Below are positions 23,962 to 33,981 of a stretch of 40,018 bases of DNA, one piece after another (positions within the stretch are counted from its first letter, which is position 1; each line of letters opens with the position of its first letter). Source of the stretch: T3Sed10-213 sp012519365 (GTDB taxonomy: Bacteria > Planctomycetota > Phycisphaerae > Sedimentisphaerales > Anaerohalosphaeraceae); contig JAPXLV010000022.1 in the NCBI GenBank assembly GCA_033809355.1, positions 1-40,018 of the forward strand, given 5' to 3'. A model generated the notes under the pieces. It was not told where the DNA came from. It did not search any database and saw nothing but the letters and a program-made list of their open reading frames with translations. A program made the translations under genes and the position numbers.

Positions 23962-26900
23962 TTAGTGGATTTGGATGTTTCCGCGGGCGCGCAGATTGCT
24001 GCCGTTCTCAACGGGCATGGCGGCGGTGTCGATGTTGAGCATGTTGGCGATCACTTCGATCCAGCCGTTAGGGTCGAGCTGCAGGAGGGTGTTCAACGGC
24101 TGTGTGTGGTTGCTGCCGATGGTTCGAAGTCGTGCTGACGGGCCGACTTGGTAGGCGGTGTCAACGACCCAGCCCCAATTTTCGACTTGACACAGCTGCA
24201 GTTCTACGTTTCCGCCGTTGATGCGTATGCCCCTTTCGCTTCCGCCCCAGCAGCAGGTGCTGAACATGCGGAAGGGGCTGGTGAGTGAGGAGCCGGTTTC
24301 GAGGTATCGGCCGCTGCGGTAGTCCACCGTTACGATTTGCGAATTGATCATATCCAGGCCATGGGTGCCGATGCTATCTACGCCAATGGCGGTGGTGCAT
24401 TGGTCGATGCCCAGTCCGAGGCATTGGCCGGATGGTCCGCGGCCGTTCTCGCTGAGCAGATGGGCGCCGATATAGCCGCCGAAGACAAAATTTTGATGGA
24501 GGATTTGACCAGTGACATCGCCGATCTTGTACGGTACGGCTTGGTGCCAGGCGAGTTGATAGACGCCGTCAAGGTCGCCGCTGGTGGGTATGCTGTCGTA
24601 CACATGCCGTTGAAAGACATAAGAGGATGGGTTGAGTTGGCAGTTGTACACGCGACCGTCCACCGAGCCGCCGCCGACGTGAATGCCGGTTTTCATGGCG
24701 GTCCCCAGGACGCTATCGACATAATGTCGATCGCATCGATAGGTGGCCAAGTCCAGCAGTTGCCAGGGGATGGTTGAGGCGATATGGATTACATAGACAT
24801 CTGCCCCCAGGCCGCGAATCATAAAAGGGTATGGGGTCATTCCGTAATTCACGGTGTCGGACGGGTCGTAGATTTGTCCGGCGTTGTGGATGGTCAGGCC
24901 GCGAATGCCGGCGCCGGAGTGGATTTGGATAAAGGGTGTACCGTTGGGCTGATTTTTGCCGTGATAGGTGTTCAGGACGCTGCCGCGAGAGGAAGGGCTG
25001 TGCGGAAGGTCGTAAATCCCCCGCAGTTCTACGCCGGTGGGGACGATCAGGGTGCCTTCGAGGCGGTAGTCGCCTCCGGGGACAAAGACGATGCCTCCGC
25101 CGTTGGCGCCGGCGTCATCGAGGGCGTCCTGAAGCTGTGCGGTGACATCGGTTGTGCCATCTTTAGCGGCGTTGTACGGCGGAGCGGTAACGATGAACAT
25201 GTCGTCTTTAGCAGGGGTGAAGGGGCGGGTAGGTTTTCGAAACTCGTAGGCCGGCAGAGAAGCGACCGAAACAGGGGTATGGTCTATCAAGACTGGATTG
25301 GGACTGTAGGCGGCAATGTTTGGGGCACGACTGAAGCGATTGCCCTGAAAGGTGGCGCCTTTGACCGCGTAGTTGATCAAGATATGTCGTCCGGCGGGCT
25401 GGGTGAAATCGGAATTGACGATCGAGGCGTATCCCCGGTGAAGTCGTATTTCGCCGTGTGAGAAGGTGCTGCTGATGATCTGGAGGATGCCGGTGCCGTC
25501 GTTGTTTATGGCGTAGTTGGCACCGTCGATGGAGCAGGTGTGGATGAGTGCCTGTCCATTGGCCGAGGAGGCGAGGTATAGGCCGGTTTCTGAGCCGCTG
25601 ATGTGAAATCGTGTCATCATGAAACCGACCGAGGCGATGGCCTCGATGTGTACTGCTGTTTTGCAGTTGATCAGATCGAACCTATAGCATTGTCCGTTGG
25701 GTGTAGAGCCGGGGTTGTCGGTGTTGCGAGTGGGCTGGAGCCGCAGTCCCTGGGCGTACCCTTCGACGGTGACATAAGCGGCATAGGACCAATCGATCCT
25801 GCCGAGAACCAGACCGAAGGCATTGTTGTAGAGCCAGTTTGTGTGTTCGCCGGCTTGCGGGGCTGCGTCAAGTCCGCAGTGCTGCCAATAGGCCGGGGAG
25901 AAATGAACCGACTCGATGCGTCCCACGTCGGCCAGGCAGTCCAGCTCAATGCCGGTCTTAAGCGGGGTGCCATAGATGTTGCGTAAAAACGGGCTGGCGG
26001 TGATACGGCCGTTTTGAAAAGTGCTAAAGCCGATATACGCGTTGACAAAGGTGATGTTTTCTGCCGACTGATTGCTGCCGTCAAGGATGGCGATTGTCGG
26101 GGGGTAGGGCTGGATAGCGTCGGCGGTCTGTTGGGGATACCAGAAGGTCAATCCCTTTAGTCCGGCTCCGTTGCTCAGGCCGATAAACGGTGCGCCGGCC
26201 GGGTCGTCTTGCCCCCGGCCCGCATAGGCCATCAGGATGGTTCCGGTGATCGGGCCGTTCGGATTGGGCGTGTGCCAGTCGCCTCGAATCGTCACACGGG
26301 ATGGGACGCGCAGTGTTCCCTCGACTCGATACATTCCCGAGGGCAGAAACAACGTTCCGCCGCCGATGTTGTCCAGAAAAATCAGTGCCTTTTGAATAGC
26401 GTCGGTCACATCGGTTGTGCCGTCTGCGATAATGCCGAATTGTTCTGCGCTGATGGGTGTAACGATCCAGTCGTCGGTTGGATAGGCCGTTTGGGCGATG
26501 TGCCAGTGGGCGACTATGCCGCGTTGCCAGTGTTTGGCCAGGATCGCGAAATCCGGCATATTCACACGGCAGGGCGGTGTCAGATTTGCCGGATGGTCGC
26601 AGTCATAAACCAACCAGTTTTTTGCCAGTATCAGCAGGTCGGAAAAATCCACCCCCGCATCGTTGTTCAGGTCGCCGGCAATGGGAGGAATAGCCTTTAG
26701 CGAGGTTTTTCCGGGAGCAGAGGCATTGTAATCGATTATTATTTTTCCCCGGCCGCGGTAGGCGCGAATGCGGCCGTCTGCGATCATCGGTTCGATTAAG
26801 TATCGTCGATCGCCGGAAATCTGCACCGAACCGGCGTGGATATCCAGAAATGAATTGATGCCGATGGTGTTTTCAGTCCAGTTTTCGACGTTCAGCTGCC

Positions 26901-27486
26901 CGTCGTAGAGCAGGATTCGGGCTGAGGAGTTTGGGTGGTTTTCCCAGTTCAGTCCAAGTTGATGGGCGACTGTAACGGTTCCGCCATCTATAATCAGTGT
27001 GCCGTCCGAGCCTTCGGGCAGGGCGATCCAGAGATGGTCGCCGACCGACAGTTGACCTGACTGTTCGACAATCAGCGTCGCGGTATTGCACCATCCGATG
27101 CCGGTCCAGACGCGTTTGGTTTGGCCGTCCTCCGTGTACCAGCCGGAGGTCAGGTGACCGCCGTTGGTAATGCGCAGGATGCCGCCGGGGCCGTGGTCGC
27201 CTTGTACCAGTTGTCGGACAACGCGTGTTTGATCCAAAATACACTCCCGAGCACCGCTGATAGAGAACACCACCTTGTAATAATCGGCATTGGGGCCGCC
27301 GTCCGGTATCTGTCCGGTCCAGTTGGCAGCATCGGTCCATAAGGCCGCAGGATTGCCGCTTGCCGGCGGTGGATTCCAGACGGTTCGTATTTCCGATTGC
27401 GATTGCGGCAGGAGTTCGGTTTGGCCAGCGGCCAAAGCCGGCAGGACTGCTGCCACCATAAGGGCCATGATCATTCGTGGCGGCAT
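23962..27486 (-). CDS. Very large secreted protein: beta-helix domains, dockerin-like repeat, two pectate-lyase-3-like domains
   Basis: 1174 residues from the ATG at 27486 (AAAGGA upstream), whose product begins with a signal peptide (MIMALMVAAVLPALAAG). Order: an N-terminal beta-solenoid region to about 265; a dockerin-like pair at about 271-320 (GDLNNDAGVDFSDLLILAKNW and VNMPDFAILAKHW); then two pectate_lyase_3/right-handed beta-helix domains starting near 347 and 800, each opening with AxDGTTDVT and a GGGxxFxPxGxYRxEGTL block. It probably binds or cleaves a polysaccharide at or outside the cell surface. Catalytic residues cannot be assigned by eye. Its N-terminal region is related to that of the protein at 27721. 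Confidence 0.82.
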   Translation of the reverse strand: MPPRMIMALMVAAVLPALAAGQTELLPQSQSEIRTVWNPPPASGNPAALWTDAANWTGQIPDGGPNADYYKVVFSISGARECILDQTRVVRQLVQGDHGPGGILRITNGGHLTSGWYTEDGQTKRVWTGIGWCNTATLIVEQSGQLSVGDHLWIALPEGSDGTLIIDGGTVTVAHQLGLNWENHPNSSARILLYDGQLNVENWTENTIGINSFLDIHAGSVQISGDRRYLIEPMIADGRIRAYRGRGKIIIDYNASAPGKTSLKAIPPIAGDLNNDAGVDFSDLLILAKNWLVYDCDHPANLTPPCRVNMPDFAILAKHWQRGIVAHWHIAQTAYPTDDWIVTPISAEQFGIIADGTTDVTDAIQKALIFLDNIGGGTLFLPSGMYRVEGTLRVPSRVTIRGDWHTPNPNGPITGTILMAYAGRGQDDPAGAPFIGLSNGAGLKGLTFWYPQQTADAIQPYPPTIAILDGSNQSAENITFVNAYIGFSTFQNGRITASPFLRNIYGTPLKTGIELDCLADVGRIESVHFSPAYWQHCGLDAAPQAGEHTNWLYNNAFGLVLGRIDWSYAAYVTVEGYAQGLRLQPTRNTDNPGSTPNGQCYRFDLINCKTAVHIEAIASVGFMMTRFHISGSETGLYLASSANGQALIHTCSIDGANYAINNDGTGILQIISSTFSHGEIRLHRGYASIVNSDFTQPAGRHILINYAVKGATFQGNRFSRAPNIAAYSPNPVLIDHTPVSVASLPAYEFRKPTRPFTPAKDDMFIVTAPPYNAAKDGTTDVTAQLQDALDDAGANGGGIVFVPGGDYRLEGTLIVPTGVELRGIYDLPHSPSSRGSVLNTYHGKNQPNGTPFIQIHSGAGIRGLTIHNAGQIYDPSDTVNYGMTPYPFMIRGLGADVYVIHIASTIPWQLLDLATYRCDRHYVDSVLGTAMKTGIHVGGGSVDGRVYNCQLNPSSYVFQRHVYDSIPTSGDLDGVYQLAWHQAVPYKIGDVTGQILHQNFVFGGYIGAHLLSENGRGPSGQCLGLGIDQCTTAIGVDSIGTHGLDMINSQIVTVDYRSGRYLETGSSLTSPFRMFSTCCWGGSERGIRINGGNVELQLCQVENWGWVVDTAYQVGPSARLRTIGSNHTQPLNTLLQLDPNGWIEVIANMLNIDTAAMPVENGSNLRARGNIQIH

Positions 27487-27627
27487 CGGGCTCGGTCCTT
27501 TCTGTTTTGCGTTTTTCAGGAAGGCGATATGTTCTTTTTTAATCCCCTCTATGGTGTTGCAGGCAGACATCTGTTCCTCGGCTTATTTTGTTGTCCGCGT
27601 ATGTTCTTCAAACACACACGCCGGTGG

Positions 27628-27668
27628 TAAAAAGTATAGGGTGCCCGCTGAACCGTCGGGCACCCTAT
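27628..27668 (-). terminator. Rho-independent terminator after the CBM6 gene
   Basis: A perfect 12-bp stem ATAGGGTGCCCG (27636-27647) with CGGGCACCCTAT (27657-27668), followed on the minus strand by ACTTTTTACC. It separates the two large secreted-protein genes, so each has its own unit. Confidence 0.85.
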
Positions 27669-27720
27669 GGGAGTCGTTACATCGCCATTGCACGCGATTC
27701 ACAAATGGGTGTGTTCTCTC

Positions 27721-29763
27721 TTATTGCTGCACCAGGGCAAACCAATCGAGATTGACCTGATTGGTCCATGTGATGCGCACAGTGTAGGTGCCGGGTGCGT
27801 CAAAGGACAGCGCGCCTTCCTGCAGGACGACGCCGTAGATTCCCCAACCGCCGAAACTGGGCAGTGGTCCGACAGAGCCGTACAAATCGGGCGTTTGTTC
27901 AGTTCCGAAATGCAGGACGGCGGTGGTTTCCGGTCCGGCGATGCTAAGCCAAACATCATAGACGCCCGCGGCGGGAACGGTGATTTCGTACTCGGCCCAG
28001 GTACCGTTGCCGGTCCAGCCGAGTGCCTGTCCGCCGCCTGTGGCGCCGGATTCGTTGACGATTCGAACGCCGCTGTCGTCAGTCAATGGGGCGTTTGATA
28101 CCGCCATTGGATCGACAGACTCGGCCTCGATGCGTGCGTTGAAAATGTCGTGCGGCAGATATTGTACGTCGATGGGCTGAACCCGTGTTTCCTGTGCCTG
28201 CATACTGGTATCATCGAGCCACTGGGCGGCAAATACGGCAAAGTCGGAAAGATCGACGAGGCAATTGCCGTTTCGGTCATAATAATTGGCTGCCCAGCCG
28301 GTCGGCGAATCCTTTTTGGCCTGGCAAGCGTCATCGTATACGACCACCTCGATAATTCGCCGGCGTGTGGTGGTATCATCGGAAATCGTCAGTTCGACCT
28401 TATAAGTGCCGGGCTTATCGGTTGTCAGTGTTGCTGTGGGGTTCTGGGTATCCACGGTGGTGTTTGTCAGCACTGCTGCGGCTCCGGCCGGAAATTCAAA
28501 ATCGTCTTCCAGCAGGACAAATTCAACTGTTGTAATGGGTGAGGTGTTGTCGGTTATGGTTGCGGGAATAGTTGCCGGCAGCAGATCCATTGTGGTAAAG
28601 ACGCTTCGTGCGGTCAAAATCGGGGGCTTGTAGGCGACAGCTTCAAACATAAACACATCGCCTGTGTGAACCGTTTCGGCGCCGTTGTCGGTATCGACCC
28701 GCCAGTAGTAGGTTCCTGCTTCGGGCACATTGACCGGGATGGAGCTGCGCGGCAAATCGGTTACATTGGCACCGGTGAGAACCAGCGCATTTTCCATCAT
28801 ATTCGGCTCTTTGCCAAACCATACATCAACAGTTACCTGTGCTCCGGGATGGTTGGGGTCCCAGTTGTTCCAGGCCAGCTCAAGTGTGCCGACGACCACG
28901 GTTTCATCGAGGTAAGGTTGGGGCTGCATGGGGTGGATTGCTGTGACAATTGTTCTGCCGTTTTCTGCATCCCAGGCCACATGGACGTTGTTGATGATGT
29001 CGTTTTCTGCGTTGTCGCCTTCTCGGAGGGTGATTTTTTTGTCAAAGCTTGCATCACGGAAGCCGGTGATGCGTCCCTGCTGGGCCATGACATCGACGCC
29101 GTTATCGCCGCCGAATCGATAGCCGGCGATGCTTAAGGTTCCTTTTTCGATGTCAATGAATGAGGCGGTGTTGGGATGAACCGATCCGGTCGTCCAGTTG
29201 TTAACCGTGACCAGTCCGTCGTAAATATAGGTTCTGCCCCAGCCGTCGCCGCCATCCCAGCCGTGTCCCATCTGGGCACCGCCGCCGATACCGACATGGA
29301 GCTGTCCGCCGTTCTTGACAATGACGGTGCCATGGCCCTGATTGCCAATCCATAAATGGCCGCCGCCGTAGGTGTTGAATACGCCGCCGTCTACTTCAAG
29401 GGTGCCGACGTTGCCGCCCCAGGCGCCAATGCCGGACCAATTGCCGGAGGGGTTGGTATCCAGTGTGCCTTTGACGATCAGGTGGCCGTTGTTGCTGCCG
29501 TCGCCGCCTTCACCGAGTTTAAGTTGGTCGATTTGGTAATAGCCTTCCAGTAGACATGGAGCGGTGTTGGCCGTCGAAATCCAGGCTACGTATTCGACGG
29601 AGTTCGGCACGCCGGCAGTCCAGTTGGCGGCGATCGACCAGAGGGCCGGTGTTCCTTCAGGTCTGTTCGGGTCCGGCAGAGGACTCCAGTGTGTGTCGAT
29701 TGCCTGACCCGTTGCCGCCAAGACAAGCAGACCCACTACAACGCCAAAAAATTTTGTTTTCAT
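27721..29763 (-). CDS. Secreted protein with beta-solenoid, dockerin-like and CBM6-like domains
   Basis: 680 residues with a signal peptide (FFGVVVGLLVLAATGQA). Residues 25-260 form a Gly-rich repeat region typical of autotransporter-like beta-solenoids (GTLEVDGGVF, GTVIVKNGGQLHVG). The middle has Ig/PKD-like strands (about 270-480). NYYDRNGNCLVDLSDFAVF (about 495-515) is a dockerin-like calcium loop. The C-terminal 130 residues match CBM6-type binding modules (IEAES, ALGWTGNGTWAEYEI, PGTYTVRITW, NLDWFAL). No catalytic domain is recognisable, so a glycan-binding or surface role is likely. AAAGGGGA precedes the ATG. Confidence 0.82.
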   Translation of the reverse strand: MKTKFFGVVVGLLVLAATGQAIDTHWSPLPDPNRPEGTPALWSIAANWTAGVPNSVEYVAWISTANTAPCLLEGYYQIDQLKLGEGGDGSNNGHLIVKGTLDTNPSGNWSGIGAWGGNVGTLEVDGGVFNTYGGGHLWIGNQGHGTVIVKNGGQLHVGIGGGAQMGHGWDGGDGWGRTYIYDGLVTVNNWTTGSVHPNTASFIDIEKGTLSIAGYRFGGDNGVDVMAQQGRITGFRDASFDKKITLREGDNAENDIINNVHVAWDAENGRTIVTAIHPMQPQPYLDETVVVGTLELAWNNWDPNHPGAQVTVDVWFGKEPNMMENALVLTGANVTDLPRSSIPVNVPEAGTYYWRVDTDNGAETVHTGDVFMFEAVAYKPPILTARSVFTTMDLLPATIPATITDNTSPITTVEFVLLEDDFEFPAGAAAVLTNTTVDTQNPTATLTTDKPGTYKVELTISDDTTTRRRIIEVVVYDDACQAKKDSPTGWAANYYDRNGNCLVDLSDFAVFAAQWLDDTSMQAQETRVQPIDVQYLPHDIFNARIEAESVDPMAVSNAPLTDDSGVRIVNESGATGGGQALGWTGNGTWAEYEITVPAAGVYDVWLSIAGPETTAVLHFGTEQTPDLYGSVGPLPSFGGWGIYGVVLQEGALSFDAPGTYTVRITWTNQVNLDWFALVQQ

Positions 29764-30166
29764 CGCAATCCCCTTTCAAAAAGTAATTAAAAAAATGTTT
29801 ACAGCGGTTTCTTCCGTAATGTTTATTATCTGTTTTTTTCTCTGAGCGGTGGGTTTTACACATCGGCGGCGTTAGTTTTAGGGTGAAGTCAGAGGCTGCA
29901 AAGACAGGCCGCAGAAGGGGTTTTAGGGGGGTATCGAACAAAGACGGGACGCCGGAGATTTGCTGGGGCCTTCTCGAAAGGGCGGTTTTTTTCGTGGTCG
30001 GCGGTGTCGATATGCCGCTGTGCATCGCAAGCGGTTTGATGGGTGCGAATCCCGTTTTTCCCTTCATGATTCGGTCCTCGTCCATTCTGGAGGGATTGCG
30101 GTTTGAAACACCTGTGACCCGTTGCTGTGTTTCGTCGTGGAATCCCAAGTAGTGCTATTCACTGTA
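29764..30166 (-). promoter_or_regulatory. Long 5' leader of the CBM6 gene
   Basis: If the promoter at 30173-30202 is used, about 400 bases of untranslated leader precede the start at 29763. It contains GAGGA followed 7 bases later by an ATG at 30066, but the 136-codon frame from there has no family resemblance and overlaps the CBM6 gene, so I do not call it a gene. The remaining part, 30203-30367, is AT-rich and shows no gene. Confidence 0.4.
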
Positions 30167-30172
30167 GCAATC

Positions 30173-30202
30173 AGTATAGAACAAACAATCGGTTTATGTC
30201 AA
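30173..30202 (-). promoter_or_regulatory. Sigma70 promoter upstream of the CBM6 gene
   Basis: On the minus strand TTGACA (30202-30197), an 18-base spacer, then TATACT (30178-30173). It points toward the gene at 27721-29763. Confidence 0.75.
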
Positions 30203-30367
30203 CACAAAAAGTTTTTTTTGAAAAATTGTTATTAATTTGTATTTACAATTAGAATGGCCACGCTTGGTTTTAATGTATTTATAGGCTCATTAAGTTTTTT
30301 TGTTAAAATGATTTAAATGTTTATTTGGAAACGGCAGATCGGAGGGTATCCGGCCTAATTTTTTGTC

Positions 30368-32431
30368 TCAAATCTTATCTTTTACGGGTATTCCCTGTTT
30401 GCTTTTTCCGCGGTTCGAACAGGTATCGACGGCATCACTGGCTTGGGTATCGCCGCTGGTGCCAAGATTTCTTAGCCATATCAGGTACAGCCCTGCCAAC
30501 GCGGCCGCAAAGATGCAAAACGTGATTATAAACGCTCGGTAACTTTTAATGACCAATTGAAGGGGCAGCAGAAACAGGGTAATTTGCCAGCACAGCGCGA
30601 AAGGCAGGGCGGCGATGTCCCTGCGATGTTCTTTTTTCATTTGTTCGCGAACGGTTGGGCTCAGGAGGTTTTGGAGCGGCTTGTGCAGTCCAAAGGGTCG
30701 GGTCGTCCGATAAAAAGTGGTGAGCGTGTCCCATGGCGTTGGTTTTGTGAGGTAGGTGCCGATGATGGATCCGGCCAAACCGAAGAGCAGGGTAATAAAA
30801 AATTGGGAGGCGGGGTTATTAAAAAGCACGTTCATCGTCGGTCCCGGATTGACTGGAAGTATTTGCCCCAGTCGCAGCAGCACAGCGCTTGTCAGGCCGA
30901 CCAAAGTGCCGATGGCGAACCCGCCGCCGTTAAAGCGCCACCAGTAAAAGCGCAGTGTGTTGGGAACTACCAATCCTCCGCCGAGGGCCATAATAAACCA
31001 ATCCCAGATTTCGTTGATGTTTTTGACGGAGTAGGCAAAAACGAAGGCGGTGATGACGAAGCCAAAGCCAAATACCCAGCTTATCTGAATACATTCCCTG
31101 CTGGGCGCACGGGGGCGGAGGTAGGCCTGGTAGATATCCCGCGTGAAAAAACTGGTTGTCCAATTTAAAAAGGAACCGAATGTAGAGAACGAGGCGGCCA
31201 GGAGGGCGACTAAGAGCAGCCCGCGAAATCCGTAGGGAATCACATAAAGGATAACAGCGGGCAAAATGCGTTCGGGATCGACTGTCCCTTCAAAACTCAG
31301 CAAGTGCAGACTGGATTGCCACTGGGGGCCCAATAGGGTGGCGATTTGGTCGATTACCTGGGGGCTATAGTGCTCCGGGGTGTTGATGATGCTTGAAAGG
31401 GTGTGGGCCCATCGGCTTTTGTCGATCTGTCCTACTTCGGTTTTGATGAGTGCGGCGGTTTCGGTCAGCACGCTTTGGTCGGGGAATAAATCGCGGACCA
31501 TCAACACTCCCAGAACGGCAAAGCCCATCATCATCGGCCAGCGAAGCATCGTCAAGGCTGTCCACAAAAACGTCAGTTTGCCGCATTCTTTGTCGTCTTT
31601 GGCTCCGAAATAACGCGGTTCACCGCCGGCACCCATGCCGAAGAAGATATTCCGAAACAAATAGAATGCCGAAATGAGAAACAGATACGTGTATTGTTCG
31701 TACCCTTTTGGCATGGGGGTTTTCCAGCTGCATACAGAGGACATCCAGGCCGATTGACCGGTTACCTCACCGGCCACTTGAGCCAGTTGTTGGGCGCCCG
31801 GATTTCTGAGAAATGCGATTGTGGATACTGTCAGAACGGCGATCAAAATTATTACGGCCTGTAAAATGTCCGTATAGACCACAGCGTAAAAGCCGGCGGT
31901 TAGAATGTAGGCGGTGGCAACGGCCATCATCAGCATGGCACAGGCTTGGGGTGAAATCGGCAGGAACATCGCCATAAATAATCCGGTTCCTTTGATCAGA
32001 TAGGCGACCATTGCGAGATTGGCCGCGATCATTGCTATCGCGCCGGCCAGTCGGGCAAAATGTCCCCCCGGTGTATTGCCAAAGCGATAGATCATCCATT
32101 CGGCGTTTGTCATACATCCGGAGCGGCGATGCCACTTGCCGGTCCATAGCATCATTACCGCCAGCACCAGGACGGCGCCGCCGCGAAACTCCACGAATAA
32201 TCCTCGCGGCCCCATCATAAACAGAAAGGACACGATGACCATGGTGCCGGTCAGGTCGAGGTAACTGACCATTCCCGAAATTCCCAGTGCCCACCACGGC
32301 ATTTTTCGACCGCCGAGAAAATAGTCCTCCATGCTTCTGGAGGCTCTTTTCTTGAGGTACAGCCCCAGTCCTATCAACAATGAACAATAGAGGAAGATGA
32401 CGGTATAGTCTGTCCAGCCCAGATATCTCAT
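30368..32431 (-). CDS. Sodium:solute symporter (SSS family)
   Basis: 687 residues with about 13-14 membrane helices. The start, DYTVIFLYCSLLIGLGLYLKK followed by SMEDYFLGGRKMPWWALGIS, is the classic SSS N-terminus (compare SGLT-like carriers). Helices continue to LAASFSTFGSFLNWTTSFFTRD, the core region with the sodium-site Ser/Thr residues. The C-terminal extension is hydrophilic (SGDTQASDAVDTCSN). It likely imports a sugar or uronic-acid product using sodium. It stands alone, transcribed away from the regulator at 32691. The ribosome site is weak. Confidence 0.9.
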   Translation of the reverse strand: MRYLGWTDYTVIFLYCSLLIGLGLYLKKRASRSMEDYFLGGRKMPWWALGISGMVSYLDLTGTMVIVSFLFMMGPRGLFVEFRGGAVLVLAVMMLWTGKWHRRSGCMTNAEWMIYRFGNTPGGHFARLAGAIAMIAANLAMVAYLIKGTGLFMAMFLPISPQACAMLMMAVATAYILTAGFYAVVYTDILQAVIILIAVLTVSTIAFLRNPGAQQLAQVAGEVTGQSAWMSSVCSWKTPMPKGYEQYTYLFLISAFYLFRNIFFGMGAGGEPRYFGAKDDKECGKLTFLWTALTMLRWPMMMGFAVLGVLMVRDLFPDQSVLTETAALIKTEVGQIDKSRWAHTLSSIINTPEHYSPQVIDQIATLLGPQWQSSLHLLSFEGTVDPERILPAVILYVIPYGFRGLLLVALLAASFSTFGSFLNWTTSFFTRDIYQAYLRPRAPSRECIQISWVFGFGFVITAFVFAYSVKNINEIWDWFIMALGGGLVVPNTLRFYWWRFNGGGFAIGTLVGLTSAVLLRLGQILPVNPGPTMNVLFNNPASQFFITLLFGLAGSIIGTYLTKPTPWDTLTTFYRTTRPFGLHKPLQNLLSPTVREQMKKEHRRDIAALPFALCWQITLFLLPLQLVIKSYRAFIITFCIFAAALAGLYLIWLRNLGTSGDTQASDAVDTCSNRGKSKQGIPVKDKI

Positions 32432-32596
32432 TGCTCTTACGTGCTCAATGTCTATGGAAGTCTTTGCCTTTTGGTCGTAGTATAAGGATTAAACGTCCCT
32501 GTAATCCAGTTATTTCGCTGGGGCGGTTTTTGTGGGGCTGTTTTGGACAAGACTTTGGGTGCGGCGGATTTGTCATTACTTTTTGAGTGATTTACA

Positions 32597-32651
32597 TTGC
32601 CCTATAGACAGCGTTTGTGGTATAAACAGGTCAAATTAATCAGGTCAAATT
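32597..32651 (+). promoter_or_regulatory. Promoter and tandem operator of the GntR-LacI regulator
   Basis: A weak TTGCCC (32597-32602), an 18-base spacer and TATAAA (32621-32626), followed at once by two identical direct repeats CAGGTCAAATT (32627-32637 and 32641-32651), 14 bases apart. The repeats would cover the transcription start, as expected for an autorepressed gene. Confidence 0.5.
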
Positions 32652-32690
32652 GATAAAAACCGTCTTTTTGTTTTGGATGTCTGGAAAGAA

Positions 32691-33842
32691 ATGAAACATA
32701 AGATGGCTAAAAAGCCGATAAAGCATAAAGAGATTTACAACAAGTTATGCAGTGATATTATTAAGGGGGTTTATAAGGCCGGCGAAAAGCTCCCGACGGA
32801 AAACGAGCTTGCCCATATCTTTCAGACCTCCAGGCCGACGATCGGCAGGGCGATGCGCGACCTTCAGCAAAAAGGGCTTATTACGCGACGGCAGGGCCAG
32901 GGGACATTCGTCAAGCCGGCCGCCAAGGGGGGTAACCGTCCTTTGGGGCTTTTGATTCATTGGCAAATTCGGCCGGTTCAGAGTATCAACAGCACTATTT
33001 TCGGCATTATGGTTCCGGAACTGCTCAAGTATGCCAGCCAATCGGGGTATTCTTTGCTGCTCAATGATATTCCGGTTGGGGACGATTCGGACTACATCGA
33101 GCGGGCGCAGGCGATTTGTAGACATCTGGTGAACTCCAATGTGGCAGGGGTATTTTTTACGCCGCTGGAGTTGGCCCAACACAATTTTTTGAATGTCAAC
33201 ATTGCCGAACGGCTTCAAAAGGCGGGCATTGCAGTGGTTTTGCTGGATCGTGACTTGACCGACAGTTACCATCGCAGCAATTTTGATATTGTCGGCATCA
33301 ACAATGAACACTCTTCCTTTGTGTTGACAAGCCATTTGATTGAAATGGGATGCAAGCGAATTGACTTTTTGTGCGGAGACGTTCAGACGACCGCTATTCA
33401 TGACCGTTATTGCGGTTATCGCTTGGCGCTGGAAGAAAATCAACTTACCGCAGAGAAAAGTCGTCTGCACCGCCTCGACAGCCGCAGGTTGCTCGAGTCC
33501 CCACCTTGTGCGGAAAAAGAGCTGCTGCTGGATCGGGTCAGATCGGGGGCTGCAGAGGCATTTGTCTGTGTCAATGATGCCACGGCGGCGGATTTAATTC
33601 ATTTTTTTAACGCCGAAGGGGTGCGAATTCCTGAGGATGTTCGTGTAGTGGGTTTTGACGATCTGCCTTTTGATGAGCATTTGCCGGTAGCGCTGACGAC
33701 GATCCGGCAAAATCCATCTGCTCTGGCTTATGAAGCGATCCGCACGATGATTGATCGGATTAATCATCCAGATATTCCGGCCAGGGAAATTATGGTCAAA
33801 ACCGATCTGGTTGTTCGCGAATCCTGCGGCAGTCGGCTGTAG
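32691..33842 (+). CDS. GntR-type HTH plus LacI-type ligand domain transcription regulator
   Basis: 383 residues from the ATG at 32691 (GGAAAG upstream; an ATG at 32703 is possible). The N-terminal GntR winged helix is LCSDIIKGVYKAGEKLPTEN, then SRPTIGRAMRDLQQKGLI and RRQGQGTFV. From about residue 85 a LacI/periplasmic-binding-type sensor follows (GLLIHWQIRPV, NSNVAGVFFTP, AFVCVNDATAADLI, VRVVGFDDLPFDEHLPVALTTIRQ). The layout matches AraR-like sugar regulators. It is divergent from the SSS transporter and is the only regulator next to the sugar locus, so it probably senses a sugar from that pathway. Confidence 0.88.
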   Translation: MKHKMAKKPIKHKEIYNKLCSDIIKGVYKAGEKLPTENELAHIFQTSRPTIGRAMRDLQQKGLITRRQGQGTFVKPAAKGGNRPLGLLIHWQIRPVQSINSTIFGIMVPELLKYASQSGYSLLLNDIPVGDDSDYIERAQAICRHLVNSNVAGVFFTPLELAQHNFLNVNIAERLQKAGIAVVLLDRDLTDSYHRSNFDIVGINNEHSSFVLTSHLIEMGCKRIDFLCGDVQTTAIHDRYCGYRLALEENQLTAEKSRLHRLDSRRLLESPPCAEKELLLDRVRSGAAEAFVCVNDATAADLIHFFNAEGVRIPEDVRVVGFDDLPFDEHLPVALTTIRQNPSALAYEAIRTMIDRINHPDIPAREIMVKTDLVVRESCGSRL

Positions 33843-33981
33843 AGCAAGCGGGGTGTCATTTTGATAATAAAAGGCCAACGTCCTCGTGTGCTCCCCCGGC
33901 GTCCAGGGTTTGGTTGGCAAGGTGTGAACCCGATGCCCCAGAGATGCGACGGTTTGGCAGCGGTGGGTATCGAAGATTCGG

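Noticed and set aside
29657..30066. 136-codon frame in the CBM6 gene leader with a GAGGA site before its ATG
   Set aside because: No family resemblance, odd composition, and it overlaps the signal-peptide region of the real gene in another frame.
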